Position numbers and translations under genes: made by a program
Part shown: positions 55,553 through 64,000 of the stretch, piece by piece
How positions within the stretch are numbered: position 1 is the first letter of the stretch
How the letters are laid out: every line of letters starts with the position of its first letter
The notes under the pieces: generated by a model
The model's database searches: none
The model's input: the letters and a program-made list of their open reading frames with translations, nothing else
Told to the model about the DNA's origin: nothing
Source of the DNA: Sulfurovum sp.
Lineage (GTDB): Bacteria > Campylobacterota > Campylobacteria > Campylobacterales > Sulfurovaceae
Assembly (NCBI GenBank): GCA_024762315.1
Contig: JANTHR010000001.1
Span: 1 to 64,000, forward strand
Direction of reading: 5' to 3'
DNA: 64,000 nt

Positions 55553-56182
55553 GTTGCATGAGAGTTGATACTCCACCATCTTTTCAAAAGGGCGCAAAAA
55601 TGTCTGGAGACTCTCTTGGCTTAATGCTTCAATGTTGTGATGATCCAGAAGTTCGAGTACACACAAAGTAGACTCCATGGTACTGAGGCAGTACTCCTTT
55701 GGCTGCTGTTTAAAACGAAAATTTGAAGACTTCTCATGTGTAAAACTTATTTTAGGCAAGGCATCAAGATTGCTACTTCCCCTAAGCATGGCACGTGAAC
55801 ATGGCCATGTGGCATCTATGAGAAAGATGATGTTGTTCTTACCTTCTTTGGCAATGGATTCTTCATTTAGGTTGATGCTTGCATCTGATGGATAGAGGAC
55901 ATAACAGCTGTTGTTCTTATCATTGATCAGTGCATTGATGCTCACATGCTGTGTAAAATCAATACCTACATGGATCTCGGAGTTCTTCAAGGAGAGATTG
56001 GTGAAGTGTCCTGTACCATTTTTTGTTTTTTTGAACTCTTTGGGGTGCATCAGTATAATAAATCGCGTCTTTGTATCAAGTGGGGTGATATAGTCACACA
56101 TGCAGGTACACTTGGGTCTATGGCAGGTATAGCATACGGCTCTGTTTTCTTGACTCGTGTGCTTTCTTTTTGATCTATACAT
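55547..56182 (-). CDS. DTW-domain protein (tRNA acp3U transferase family)
   Basis: A 211-residue protein. An N-terminal cysteine cluster CYTCHRPKCTCMC resembles a zinc knuckle. FIILMHPKEFKKTKNGTG and the core IIFLIDATWPCSRAML carry the DTW-type signature (here D-A-T-W), and LSTMESTLCVLELL closes the domain. Members such as TapT/TuaA attach aminocarboxypropyl to uridine 47 of tRNA. It is the last gene of the rpoD minus-strand group, sharing 1 base with the MFS gene. Confidence 0.88.
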   Translation of the reverse strand: MYRSKRKHTSQENRAVCYTCHRPKCTCMCDYITPLDTKTRFIILMHPKEFKKTKNGTGHFTNLSLKNSEIHVGIDFTQHVSINALINDKNNSCYVLYPSDASINLNEESIAKEGKNNIIFLIDATWPCSRAMLRGSSNLDALPKISFTHEKSSNFRFKQQPKEYCLSTMESTLCVLELLDHHNIEALSQESLQTFLRPFEKMVEYQLSCNL

Positions 56183-57366
56183 TAATAATACCGCTTCTTA
56201 AACCAGAGATAATAGACTGCTGTAAGTATGAACCCGACACCTAATATAGCGGTAATAGCTTCCAGGCTCAACCCCCATTTGGATGCATACCCTATGAAGA
56301 GTGCCGTGGCAACATTGGAGAGCATAAAGAACATATCGTTATAGGAGATGATTCTTCCCATGTAGTGACTGTCTGTCTCTTCTTGTATGAGAAGATAGGT
56401 GTATGACCAGAGCGTAGTGATGAAAAATCCGGTAACAAAGAGACCTATGAGGGCAAGATAGAAATTGTACTCAAGCCGTGCCCAAAGTATGATAGCAAGG
56501 CCTTGTAAAACAAAAAAGTAATGCAGATTCTCTTTGGAGATGACCTTGGAGATAATAAAAGGCCCTATCATCAGCCCTATGGCTCTTGTGGCATTCATCC
56601 AGCCGATGGCAAGCGGTACTGCTATGAGTGTTTTATATTCAAAATCAGCCAGTAGGGTTATGAGTGCATCAAAGCTGGTAAGACCGATGCTTGCATGGAG
56701 TAAAATAAGGTGCAATATTTTCTTTTGTGATACAAGATAGCTGAATCCATCTTTGAACATCTGCCAATGGGAGTCAGTATGGGTTTTTTGTTCAAGTGAA
56801 AGTTGAAGCCCCAGTAAGAGTACTACTGCAACAGAGTAAAGCATAGCATCTATCATATAGGCCGCATCAAACCCAATATAATATGTGGCGATACCACCTG
56901 CTGCCATACCTGCTGCATAACAGAGTGACCAGATAATAGAGTGTATTTCATTGGTATTTTTGAGCATCTGTCCGTTAACAAGCTTGGGAAAGAGACTCAT
57001 TTCTGCTGAAAAGAGCATGGATGCAGCAGAAGAGCGTATAAAAATGAGTAGCATTAAGATCCATAGATAATCCAGCGAGTCAATAAAGATGAACCCTAGG
57101 GTCATACTGATCTCTGTAAGCAACAGTATGAGCATCAGTTTTTTAAAGGGTATTTTGTCTATGACAGTACCGATGATGGGTGCCAGAACGACGGCAGGCA
57201 GCATGGCCATCGCAGAGGTCATCGCTATAGTGATCTCATCTGCTCTAAAATGGACGATCATGGAAAAAATAGCTACTTGAGAAAACCATGTCCCAAAATA
57301 GGAGATAAGCTGGATCAGTGAGAGTCTTCTAATGACGGGGTGTTTAAGAGTTTCGCGGTAGGTCAT
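56182..57366 (-). CDS. MFS transporter
   Basis: A 394-residue polytopic protein with about 12 hydrophobic segments. The loop after helix 2 (APIIGTVIDKIPFKKLML) is the MFS motif A region. It fits the small group of MFS proteins near the MdtH/DHA-like and enterobactin-exporter families, but no substrate can be assigned. It lies between the cinA-N gene and the DTW gene, both on the same strand. Confidence 0.85.
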   Translation of the reverse strand: MTYRETLKHPVIRRLSLIQLISYFGTWFSQVAIFSMIVHFRADEITIAMTSAMAMLPAVVLAPIIGTVIDKIPFKKLMLILLLTEISMTLGFIFIDSLDYLWILMLLIFIRSSAASMLFSAEMSLFPKLVNGQMLKNTNEIHSIIWSLCYAAGMAAGGIATYYIGFDAAYMIDAMLYSVAVVLLLGLQLSLEQKTHTDSHWQMFKDGFSYLVSQKKILHLILLHASIGLTSFDALITLLADFEYKTLIAVPLAIGWMNATRAIGLMIGPFIISKVISKENLHYFFVLQGLAIILWARLEYNFYLALIGLFVTGFFITTLWSYTYLLIQEETDSHYMGRIISYNDMFFMLSNVATALFIGYASKWGLSLEAITAILGVGFILTAVYYLWFKKRYY

Positions 57367-57374
57367 AAGCAGGG

Positions 57375-58139
57375 TTAGTTGCTTCTGTCTTCACGAGTAT
57401 AGGTGATCTTATATAATTCAAGATAATCTGTAAACATCTTAAATGCCTGGCGTGCCTGTATTTCATCATGTGAGGCAACGGAGATGCTCACTTCCCATGA
57501 TGCAAGGTCTGCCTCATCCTTTAGTTTGGGCAGGGAGGAGAATTCTACCTCTTTTGGCATCTGTTCCATCACTTTTATCAGTGTACTCTCTTTTGTTTGG
57601 GCAGTGAGTGTATGCCTATAGTAAACTCTTTTTGTAGGGACAAGTCTGTTAATGATCTCTTCTACCATAGGATGGCTCATTTCAGGAAAGCCAGGCATAA
57701 AAAAGTAACGCTCATCCAAAGAAAAAGCAGGCATGTCATTGACAGGGTTATAGAGTAGACTCGCACCTTTTGGCAGCTGGGCCATTTTTATGGAGTGAGG
57801 GTAGGCTTTCTCTCCCAGTTTCTTTTCTATGATCTCTTTTGCCTCTTCATGTACCGGAAGGCTACCGTCCCTAAGAGCAATAGCTGCACATTTACGCGTG
57901 TAGTCATCAGGGGTTGAACCTATGCCGCCAAATGAAAAAAGCACAGGATTTGGTTGCGAGGCGATAAATTTGAGGGTTTGAACAATGAGTGCAGGATCAT
58001 CTTCTATGATGAAAGAAGCAGAGAGTTTGTACCCTTTGGCGGCCAAAGCTTTGGTCACAAAGTCAAAGTGTGCATCTTCTCTTCGGCGGTTGAGTATCTC
58101 AGTCCCGATGATGAGGGCAAAGAAGTGAGGAGAAGACAA
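57375..58139 (-). CDS. CinA N-terminal/molybdopterin-binding-domain protein
   Basis: A 254-residue protein. FALIIGTEILNRRRED starts the MoCF-BD fold, and LFSFGGIGSTPDDYTRKC carries the loop that in MoaB/MogA binds the pterin (GGxGxTPDD). YFFMPGFPEMSHPM matches the CinA follow-up segment. The C-terminal CinA domain is absent; a stand-alone version is the pncC gene at 267. It begins 5 bases after rpoD (minus strand). Pterin binding is uncertain; COG1058-type pyrophosphatase is the other option. Confidence 0.88.
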   Translation of the reverse strand: MSSPHFFALIIGTEILNRRREDAHFDFVTKALAAKGYKLSASFIIEDDPALIVQTLKFIASQPNPVLFSFGGIGSTPDDYTRKCAAIALRDGSLPVHEEAKEIIEKKLGEKAYPHSIKMAQLPKGASLLYNPVNDMPAFSLDERYFFMPGFPEMSHPMVEEIINRLVPTKRVYYRHTLTAQTKESTLIKVMEQMPKEVEFSSLPKLKDEADLASWEVSISVASHDEIQARQAFKMFTDYLELYKITYTREDRSN

Positions 58140-58143
58140 AGTC

Positions 58144-59988
58144 TTACTCTTCGATATAATTTTTAAGTTTACGTCCTACCTTAGGGTGTTTGAGCTTTTT
58201 GATCGCTGAGGATTCTATTTGTCTTACTCTCTCACGAGTGACTGAAAGCTCTTTACCGATCTCTTCGAGGGTTCTGTCACTTTCATCTTCAAGCAGACCG
58301 AAACGCATACGAATAACTGCTTTTTCTCTCTCGTTGAGTTGGTCAAGTACTTCGTCTATCTGGTTGTTGAGGTCATCTTTGAGTACCACATCTGTAGGGC
58401 TGAGTGTGGTCTTGTCTTCGATGAAGTCACCAAATCTACCATCATCTTCATCTCCGACCGGAGTCTCAAGAGAAACTGGCTCTTTCGTGATCTTGATGAC
58501 GTTCTTCACTTTATCTACTGAGAGTCCAACTTCTTCAGCAATGGTCTCAAGATCCGGTTCTTTTCCTGTCTCCTGAAGGTGTTTTCTAATGATCTTGTTG
58601 ATACGGTTGATCGTCTCTATCATATGGATAGGGATACGGATCGTCCTGGCCTGATCTGCAATAGCACGGGAAATTGCCTGACGGATCCACCATGTGGCAT
58701 AGGTTGAAAATTTATATCCTTTTTCGTATTCAAATTTATCAACCGCCTTCATAAGGCCGATGTTTCCTTCCTGAATAAGATCAAGGAACGGCAGTCCTCT
58801 GTTCGTATAACGTTTAGCGATAGAGACGACCAGTCTAAGGTTTGACTTTGCCATACGTGTTTTGGCGATTTCACTTTTGGCTTTACCTTGACGGATCTGG
58901 TCCAATATCTCCTGGAGTTTCTCTTCGCTAAGGTCAAAACCACCCTTGCTCGCTTCTCTGGTCTCAAAAAGTTTTTTGATCTCTACATACGTACTTACCA
59001 TGGTTGTTTCAGGTACGGCATCGATGATATCCTCTTTATCCATATTGATGATATTATCGAGGATCCTCTGGTGGTTTTCTCTAAGTGTCTCGTTAAAAAG
59101 CGGAAGTTTATATTCCAGTCTTTTCAGCTCTTTGTCAAAACTGTCATCGGAGGTAAGTGCGGTTTCCATTGCTTTTACCAGTTCGTTGATAAGTTTAGAG
59201 GTAGGTCCCAAGTTAAGAAGGGCAGCTTTAAGCTGTTCTTTTTTAAACGCGATCTTAAGGCGTTCCTGAAGTATTTTAACTGGGTCTTTTTCTTCTTTCA
59301 TGAAAGTATCAAGTTCATCGCGGGATTTCATCCATTCTTTTTTGGCCTTTTCAAGTCTTTTAAAACTCTCTATGACCTGTTTGACCCTCTTATTATCTTT
59401 GGGTGCACCTGTTTCACCTTCTGTCTCATCACCCTCTTCTTGGTCTGCATCACCTTTATCATCTTCAAAACTTTTAAAGAGTTCCTTTACGCGTCTTTCA
59501 CGGTTAAGCAAAGGCTCTTTATAATTTAAGATATATCCTATAAGGTAAGGAACAGAACAGATAGCATCGATAATGATATCTTCACCCTCTTCGATACGCA
59601 TAGAAAGGTCAACCTCTTCTTCTTTGGTCAGAAGCGGTATTTTGCCCATTTCTCGCAGATACATCCTTACAGGAGAGTCGGAACGGCTCCACTCCAGAAG
59701 TTCTTTTTCTTTTTGAAGATCGAATTCATCTTCTGAACCGCCCTCTGCAAGTTTTTTTCTTGTGTCTTCTCTTTTTTTTGTCTCTTTGGCCGTAAGATAT
59801 TTTGCATATTCCGAAGCAGAGATGATTTCGACTTTGGCATCTGATGCCAGCTTATAGATCTTTTTGACCTGAGCAGCAGTAGGTTGTTTGCTAAACTCTT
59901 TGGCAATATTTTCAAGAGTAACGACATCGCCCTTTTTTTTGGACTTAAATAATTCTTCTATTTTTTTCATACTGTCTTTTGCTGCCAT
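58144..59988 (-). CDS. rpoD: RNA polymerase primary sigma factor (sigma-70)
   Basis: A 614-residue sigma factor. Region 1.1 (about residues 5-60) is followed by [21 protein letters not shown] (1.2, read in parts) and a long non-conserved charged insert (about 170-330). Region 2 shows [35 protein letters not shown] and [10 protein letters not shown]; region 3 has HMIETINR; region 4 has [20 protein letters not shown]. Length is typical. It is read from its own -10 at 60039-60044 and heads a four-gene minus-strand operon. Confidence 0.98.
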   Translation of the reverse strand: MAAKDSMKKIEELFKSKKKGDVVTLENIAKEFSKQPTAAQVKKIYKLASDAKVEIISASEYAKYLTAKETKKREDTRKKLAEGGSEDEFDLQKEKELLEWSRSDSPVRMYLREMGKIPLLTKEEEVDLSMRIEEGEDIIIDAICSVPYLIGYILNYKEPLLNRERRVKELFKSFEDDKGDADQEEGDETEGETGAPKDNKRVKQVIESFKRLEKAKKEWMKSRDELDTFMKEEKDPVKILQERLKIAFKKEQLKAALLNLGPTSKLINELVKAMETALTSDDSFDKELKRLEYKLPLFNETLRENHQRILDNIINMDKEDIIDAVPETTMVSTYVEIKKLFETREASKGGFDLSEEKLQEILDQIRQGKAKSEIAKTRMAKSNLRLVVSIAKRYTNRGLPFLDLIQEGNIGLMKAVDKFEYEKGYKFSTYATWWIRQAISRAIADQARTIRIPIHMIETINRINKIIRKHLQETGKEPDLETIAEEVGLSVDKVKNVIKITKEPVSLETPVGDEDDGRFGDFIEDKTTLSPTDVVLKDDLNNQIDEVLDQLNEREKAVIRMRFGLLEDESDRTLEEIGKELSVTRERVRQIESSAIKKLKHPKVGRKLKNYIEE

Positions 59989-60038
59989 TGAAATCCTTGA
60001 TTGTGTGAGGCGAAAAACCTCAGATATAATTAAGGTGG

Positions 60039-60044
60039 ATTATA
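60039..60044 (-). promoter_or_regulatory. -10 box of rpoD
   Basis: On the minus strand GGTATAATCC: TATAAT at plus 60039-60044, about 50 nt before the rpoD ATG. A small hairpin (GAGG TTTTTCG CCTC) follows in the leader at about 60005-60022. Confidence 0.5.
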
Positions 60045-60097
60045 CCGAAATTTTATTAATTTTGGGTATTAAATTTGTTAAATTTTGTTTTTTTGGT

Positions 60098-60103
60098 TAT
60101 AAT
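60098..60103 (+). promoter_or_regulatory. -10 box of leuD-leuB
   Basis: TATAAT at 60098-60103 followed by CGCGAAAAT, 46 nt before the leuD TTG. Shares TATAATCGCGAAAA with the pyrH promoter. Confidence 0.6.
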
Positions 60104-60148
60104 CGCGAAAATTTTTATAAGGGTTATTCCCTGATCAAAGGATAAACT

Positions 60149-60643
60149 TTGCAAGGTAAAGTTTGGAAATTCGGTGACAATATCGATACAGATCTGATCA
60201 TCGCAGCAAGATATCTTAATACAAGTGAGCCAAAAGAGTTGGCAAAACATGTAATGGAAGATGCAGATCCTGAATTTGTTTCTAAAATGAGTGAAGGCGA
60301 TATCATCGTAGCAGGTGAGAATTTTGGTTGTGGTTCTAGCCGTGAGCATGCACCTATTGCATTGAAAGCAGCAGGGATCAATGCAGTCATTGCCCCGACA
60401 TTTGCACGTATTTTTTACAGGAATGCATTCAATATGGGGCTTCCTATCTTTGAACTTAAAGAGGCTTCAGAGATCAATGAAGGAGATACAGTAAGAATAG
60501 ATATGGATGCCGGTGAGATCATTAACGTGACACAAGCCAAAACATATAAATTCACTCCGATCCCTGAATTCATGCAGGAACTTGTCAACGCAGGCGGACT
60601 CATAGAGTTTGCCAAAAATGAAATCAAAGCAGGAGCCAAATAA
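60149..60643 (+). CDS. leuD: 3-isopropylmalate dehydratase small subunit
   Basis: A 164-residue swivel subunit of isopropylmalate isomerase. [21 protein letters not shown] is the start (read in parts); [25 protein letters not shown] (in parts) carries the substrate-binding SSRE loop. The short, HacB-like form is usual in this phylum. TTG at 60149 with AAAGGAT is the only fitting start. Its stop overlaps leuB by 1 base. LeuC is not in the window. Confidence 0.96.
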   Translation: MQGKVWKFGDNIDTDLIIAARYLNTSEPKELAKHVMEDADPEFVSKMSEGDIIVAGENFGCGSSREHAPIALKAAGINAVIAPTFARIFYRNAFNMGLPIFELKEASEINEGDTVRIDMDAGEIINVTQAKTYKFTPIPEFMQELVNAGGLIEFAKNEIKAGAK

Positions 60644-61710
60644 TGAAGAGTTATAGAATAGGTGTAATTAAAGGTGACGGGATCGGTCCGGAGATCGTTG
60701 ATGAAGCCATTAAAGTACTTGATGCGGTTTCCGTTACCCAAGGTTTCAACCTAAAATACGAAGAGATGCTTCTTGGCGGTGCAGCGATAGATGAGACCGG
60801 TGTTCCCCTGCCTGAGGAGACAATACAGGGGGTAAAGAAGTGCGATGCCGTGCTTTTTGGTGCGATAGGCGGACCGAAATGGGATAACCTTGAGAGGCAT
60901 TTACGTCCTGAAACGGGATTGTTGGGACTGCGTAAAGAGATGGGAACCTTTGCCAACCTCAGACCGGCAATAGTCTATGATGAACTGGTCAATGCTTCAA
61001 GTTTGAAACCGGCAGTGATCCAGGGCGTGGATATCATGGTAGTACGTGAATTGACTGGCGGTATCTATTTCGGTCAGCCAAGAGAACTTCATGAAGACAA
61101 AGCATTCAATACGATGATTTATACAAGGGAAGAGGTAAAGCGTATTGCTGTTGTCGCATTTGACATTGCTATGAAACGTGATAAGCGTATCTGTTCTGTA
61201 GATAAAGCCAATGTACTGGAAGTAAGCCAGTTCTGGAGAGAGATCGTTGAAGAGGTTGCCAAAGATTACCCTGAAGTGGAACTCTCTCACATGTATGTTG
61301 ACAATGCAGCGATGCAGCTTATCCGTGATCCTAAACAGTTTGACGTGATATTGACAGGAAATATCTTTGGAGACATACTTTCAGATGCAGCATCAATGCT
61401 TTCGGGTTCTATCGGATTATTGCCTAGTGCAAGTACGGGTAAAGGAGTCGGTTTGTTCGAACCTATCCACGGTTCTGCACCGGACATTGCCGGACAGGGG
61501 ATCGCCAACCCGCTAGCGACCATTTCAAGTGCCAGTATGATGCTGCGTTATGCACTAGGTGAGAATGAAGCAGCAGATAAGATCGATGAAGCGATCAAAA
61601 AAGCTTTAGCTGAAGGATATAGAACCGGTGATATCGGTGATTATGATGCTAAAGAAATTTGTACGTGTACCGAGATAGGTGACATTATTGCCGATTATGC
61701 AAGCAAGTAA
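60643..61710 (+). CDS. leuB: 3-isopropylmalate dehydrogenase
   Basis: A 355-residue NAD-dependent beta-decarboxylating dehydrogenase of leucine synthesis. [16 protein letters not shown] opens the fold, [11 protein letters not shown] and [12 protein letters not shown] carry the catalytic Tyr/Lys environment, and [25 protein letters not shown] (in parts) plus [14 protein letters not shown] bind metal and NAD. Coupled to leuD. Confidence 0.98.
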   Translation: MKSYRIGVIKGDGIGPEIVDEAIKVLDAVSVTQGFNLKYEEMLLGGAAIDETGVPLPEETIQGVKKCDAVLFGAIGGPKWDNLERHLRPETGLLGLRKEMGTFANLRPAIVYDELVNASSLKPAVIQGVDIMVVRELTGGIYFGQPRELHEDKAFNTMIYTREEVKRIAVVAFDIAMKRDKRICSVDKANVLEVSQFWREIVEEVAKDYPEVELSHMYVDNAAMQLIRDPKQFDVILTGNIFGDILSDAASMLSGSIGLLPSASTGKGVGLFEPIHGSAPDIAGQGIANPLATISSASMMLRYALGENEAADKIDEAIKKALAEGYRTGDIGDYDAKEICTCTEIGDIIADYASK

Positions 61711-61713
61711 ATC

Positions 61714-61742
61714 ATAATACAGTGTAAACCGCACTGTATTAT
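61714..61742 (+). terminator. Hairpin between leuB and the nucleotidyltransferase gene
   Basis: ATAATACAGTG (61714-61724) and CACTGTATTAT (61732-61742) are perfectly complementary over 11 bp with a 7-nt loop, starting 4 bases after the leuB stop. The T-run is missing. It may reduce read-through or act as a boundary of mRNA decay; AATAAAGG follows as the next ribosome site. Confidence 0.55.
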
Positions 61743-61756
61743 AATAAAGGGATACT

Positions 61757-62905
61757 ATGCCCACGATCAAACCTTTTCCAAATTTTTTTGCTCCTACCAA
61801 TGCCAATACACTTCAAAATATCCAAACCGTAACAGACTATCTAAAAAAGCACTATGGTGCCAAATGTTATGTTGTCGGCGGTGCAGTGCGTGATCGTCTG
61901 CTGGGACGGGAGTGCAATGATTATGACATAGAGTGTTTTGGCATCTCTGTAGAAGATTTTGAAAGTGCGATGCATTATTTGGGTGCGCAGGGAGTAGGGA
62001 AAAGCTTTTTTGTCTATAAGTATAGAGATATAGACTTTTCTCTCCCTCGTATAGAGAAGAAAACAGGCGTAGGGCATAAGGGCTTTGAAGTCTCTTTGGC
62101 AAGAGATGAGAAGGAGGCTTCCCGAAGGCGTGATTTTACGATCAATACTTTGATGTACGATATTGAAAACGAAGAGATAGCGGACTTTTGGCGGGGCTTG
62201 GAGGATCTACAGAATAAAGTACTGCGCGTAGTAGATAAAGACTCTTTCATAGAAGACAGCCTCCGCGTACTTCGTGCGATGCAGTTTGCTGCCCGTCTCG
62301 GATTCAAAGTTGATGAAGCCACCTGCAGGCTCTGTCAGAGTATCAAGCTTGAGGATCTACCTAAAGAGCGTATATTTAAAGAGTTTGAGAAGATGTTCGG
62401 GGCTTCGTATCTGCATTACGGACTCTACTATCTCTTTGCACTGAGCATTGCAAAAAAACTTTTCAATGAAAGTATGGACAAACGCACGTTTATTGGTTTA
62501 AGCAGACTTCTGCAAAAAAGCAAAAAAAATTTCGTAGATAAACTGAGACCCTATTATTTTCTTTTTATCTGTAGAAGCTATTTTCAAACCGATATCAATG
62601 AAATACTCGGAAGACTGGGCGCACCGGGCAGTTATTACAAAAAAGTAGCCAACGCTGCATTACCCCTAGAGGTAAGCCCTTCTTTTGTTGCTACGCAGGC
62701 ATTAAAAGAGGGAATCGTAGAATATGTTGGCAATTACCATCCCGATGTCATTAGACTTGCAAAAGAAATGGATGTATGGGACAAACCTTTTAACAGAGGT
62801 ATTACGCCTGCACAGTTAATGGAAGAAGGGTTTAGCGGTAAAGCATTGGGTGAAGAGCTTGAAAGAAGAACAGCTCAGACCATAAAAGAGTTGAAAGAAA
62901 AATAG
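61757..62905 (+). CDS. cca: CCA tRNA nucleotidyltransferase/poly(A) polymerase family protein
   Basis: A 382-residue class II nucleotidyltransferase. CYVVGGAVRDRLLGRECNDYDIE (in parts) holds the GG and DxD motifs, and SRRRDFTINTLMYD is motif B. FIEDSLRVLRAMQFAARLGF binds the primer. No HD domain is present. Class II enzymes repair or add CCA, or polyadenylate RNA; CCA repair is the likely role because the tRNAs seen here encode their CCA. Confidence 0.92.
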   Translation: MPTIKPFPNFFAPTNANTLQNIQTVTDYLKKHYGAKCYVVGGAVRDRLLGRECNDYDIECFGISVEDFESAMHYLGAQGVGKSFFVYKYRDIDFSLPRIEKKTGVGHKGFEVSLARDEKEASRRRDFTINTLMYDIENEEIADFWRGLEDLQNKVLRVVDKDSFIEDSLRVLRAMQFAARLGFKVDEATCRLCQSIKLEDLPKERIFKEFEKMFGASYLHYGLYYLFALSIAKKLFNESMDKRTFIGLSRLLQKSKKNFVDKLRPYYFLFICRSYFQTDINEILGRLGAPGSYYKKVANAALPLEVSPSFVATQALKEGIVEYVGNYHPDVIRLAKEMDVWDKPFNRGITPAQLMEEGFSGKALGEELERRTAQTIKELKEK

Positions 62906-62906
62906 G

Positions 62907-62912
62907 TATAAT
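62907..62912 (+). promoter_or_regulatory. -10 box upstream of purU
   Basis: TATAAT at 62907-62912, 73 nt before the purU ATG, directly behind the preceding stop codon. Confidence 0.45.
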
Positions 62913-62984
62913 TTTATGCAAGGGGACATGGGTTGGATTTTATAAATGAAATTCAAGTTGTGTCGTCAATCAAAAAGGTGACAG

Positions 62985-63821
62985 ATGGAAAAAAGAGCAA
63001 GGGTTTTGATCGATTGTGAAGATGCAAAAGGATTGGTATATAAGATCTCAAAAATTTTTTATGACAGAGGTTTGAATATTGACAATAATCGTGAATTCGT
63101 AGATAAAGAGCATGGAAGGTTTTTTATGCGTACGGTAGTGTCAGGGGTGTTCGATCTAGAAGAGTTGCTTGAAGAGCTTAAGACAGTCACACCGGCTGAT
63201 GCACATATTAGAGTGATCGAACCTAAAGATAAGAAGATCATTCTTATGGCTACCAAAGAGTCACATGCACTTGGTGATATTCTTATTCGTCATGCAGATG
63301 GTGAACTGGGTGCGGAGATAGCCTGTGTTATTGCCAATCATGATGACCTGGAAAGACTTGTACGTAGATTTGATATTCCTTTCTTCCATATACCTGCGGA
63401 CGGCATGAGCAGAGAAGAACATGAGGGGTATATCATGAAACTCATCAATGAACTTGAGTTTGATTATATCGTTCTTGCAAAATATATGCGTATTTTAACC
63501 CCAACATTTGTAAGAGCCTATGAACAGAAGATCATTAATATCCATCATTCTTTCCTTCCTGCATTCATAGGAGCGAATCCTTATAAGCAAGCCTTTGACA
63601 GAGGTGTGAAGATCATCGGTGCAACGGCACATTATGTAACAAATGATCTGGATGAAGGTCCGATCATCGCGCAAGATGTCATCCCTGTGAACCATCGTTT
63701 CTCATGGAAAGATATGCAAAGGGCAGGACGAGACGGAGAGAAGATCGTACTCTCCCGTGCGTTGGCTTTAGTGTTGCAGGACAGAGTTTTTGTCAATGGG
63801 AATAAAACGGTGATATTTTAA
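62985..63821 (+). CDS. purU: Formyltetrahydrofolate deformylase
   Basis: A 278-residue enzyme that releases formate from 10-formyl-THF to balance one-carbon pools. An ACT regulatory domain (residues 5-80; RVLIDCEDAKGLVYKIS) precedes a formyltransferase-type domain. NIHHSFLPAFIGANPYKQA holds the catalytic Asn/His, and GATAHYVTNDLDEGPIIAQD the Asp. GTGACAG is a weak ribosome site. It is followed directly by trmL (TAA then ATG). Confidence 0.96.
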   Translation: MEKRARVLIDCEDAKGLVYKISKIFYDRGLNIDNNREFVDKEHGRFFMRTVVSGVFDLEELLEELKTVTPADAHIRVIEPKDKKIILMATKESHALGDILIRHADGELGAEIACVIANHDDLERLVRRFDIPFFHIPADGMSREEHEGYIMKLINELEFDYIVLAKYMRILTPTFVRAYEQKIINIHHSFLPAFIGANPYKQAFDRGVKIIGATAHYVTNDLDEGPIIAQDVIPVNHRFSWKDMQRAGRDGEKIVLSRALALVLQDRVFVNGNKTVIF

Positions 63822-64000
63822 ATGTTCAATATTGTATTGGTAGAACCGCAGATCCCCCAAAATACAGGAACCATAGGAAGACTCTGCGTGAATCTCGGTG
63901 CCACACTGCACCTCGTAAAACCCCTTGGCTTTGACATAGACGATAAAGCAGTCAAGCGTGCAGGCTTGGACTACTGGAAGCATCTAGACCTGATAGTGTG
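63822..64000 (+). CDS. trmL: tRNA (cytidine(34)-2'-O)-methyltransferase, 5' part
   Basis: The first 59 codons, cut by the window end. [20 protein letters not shown] is the SPOUT-family start typical of TrmL, followed by [24 protein letters not shown] (in parts). TrmL methylates the wobble ribose in tRNA-Leu isoacceptors. It starts immediately after the purU stop, without an intervening base. Confidence 0.93.
   Translation, partial: MFNIVLVEPQIPQNTGTIGRLCVNLGATLHLVKPLGFDIDDKAVKRAGLDYWKHLDLIV

Noticed and set aside
58888-59529. 213-codon open frame on the plus strand opposite rpoD
   Set aside because: Antisense shadow of rpoD; the translation is Phe- and Lys-rich with no recognisable domain, and rpoD is unmistakable.

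Overview
The window reads as a densely coded chromosome segment of a Campylobacterota (epsilonproteobacterial) bacterium. A free-living Sulfurovum/Sulfurimonas-type genus is more likely than a host-adapted Campylobacter or Helicobacter. Reasons: two b-type ATP synthase subunits follow parAB and precede atpH-A-G-D-C while the a and c subunits are absent here; TolQ/TolR/TolA-like genes lie directly behind atpC; ProB lacks the PUA domain; the gene order is what I recall from Campylobacter jejuni for two blocks (rplU-rpmA-obgE-proB-fmt-birA-parAB-atp-tol-slyD-fabD-mtnN-ttcA-like, and rluD-flpA-like-trmB-ftsEX-envC-like-pyrH-rpoZ-spoT-tyrS-NMO-amidase). The genus is inference. No insertion sequence, prophage, CRISPR array or rRNA was seen, and no gene-free stretch exceeds about 250 bases.

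Layout. 1-750 (minus): tRNA-Val and tRNA-Lys behind a near-perfect sigma-70 promoter, then a stand-alone CinA C-terminal amidase (pncC). 900-6650: ileS, an unlisted 42-residue membrane peptide, gatA, guaB. 6650-9300: a DUF4382-type lipoprotein flanked by REP-like palindromes, then metY and a second REP-like pair. 9300-13000: metX, xseB, a degenerate nitrilase-fold protein, a compact ThiF/MoeB-like protein, a lipoprotein and ridA. 13000-21280: rplU-rpmA, obgE-proB, a membrane GGDEF protein, an HTH-gene remnant, fmt-birA-parA-parB. 21350-28900: ATP synthase genes running into tolQ-tolR-tolA. 28980-31510: pilT and the AmmeMemoRadiSam A/B genes, set inside the Tol-Pal locus. 31670-34890: tolB-pal-cpoB and an L,D-transpeptidase. 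34900-38430: proC, proA, slyD, a membrane-anchored Mrr-like nuclease and an unlisted rubredoxin. 38540-54320: fabD, mtnN, ttcA-like, rluD, FlpA-like lipoprotein, trmB, ftsEX-envC-like, pyrH, rpoZ, spoT, tyrS, an NMO-type flavoprotein and two tandem cell-wall amidases. 54330-60000: ppa, a YtfJ-like protein, then rpoD-cinA(N)-MFS-DTW on the minus strand. 60100-64000: leuD-leuB-cca, purU and the start of trmL.

How it fits together. Most of the window is housekeeping: translation (ileS, gatA, fmt, tyrS, tRNA modification), energy (ATP synthase), purine, methionine, proline and leucine synthesis, and stringent response. A second theme is envelope constriction: Tol-Pal, FtsEX with a degenerate LytM activator, two AmiC-type amidases of different anchoring, and an L,D-transpeptidase. 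The less understood parts are the nitrilase-like/ThiF-like pair whose nitrilase lacks two catalytic residues by eye, the AmmeMemoRadiSam pair, the TtcA-like protein lacking a cluster cysteine, and two families of dispersed palindromic repeats. Several starts were moved inward from the longest open frame on ribosome-site evidence (10735, 21788, 30952, 31674, 38540, 42132, 42821, 55037).
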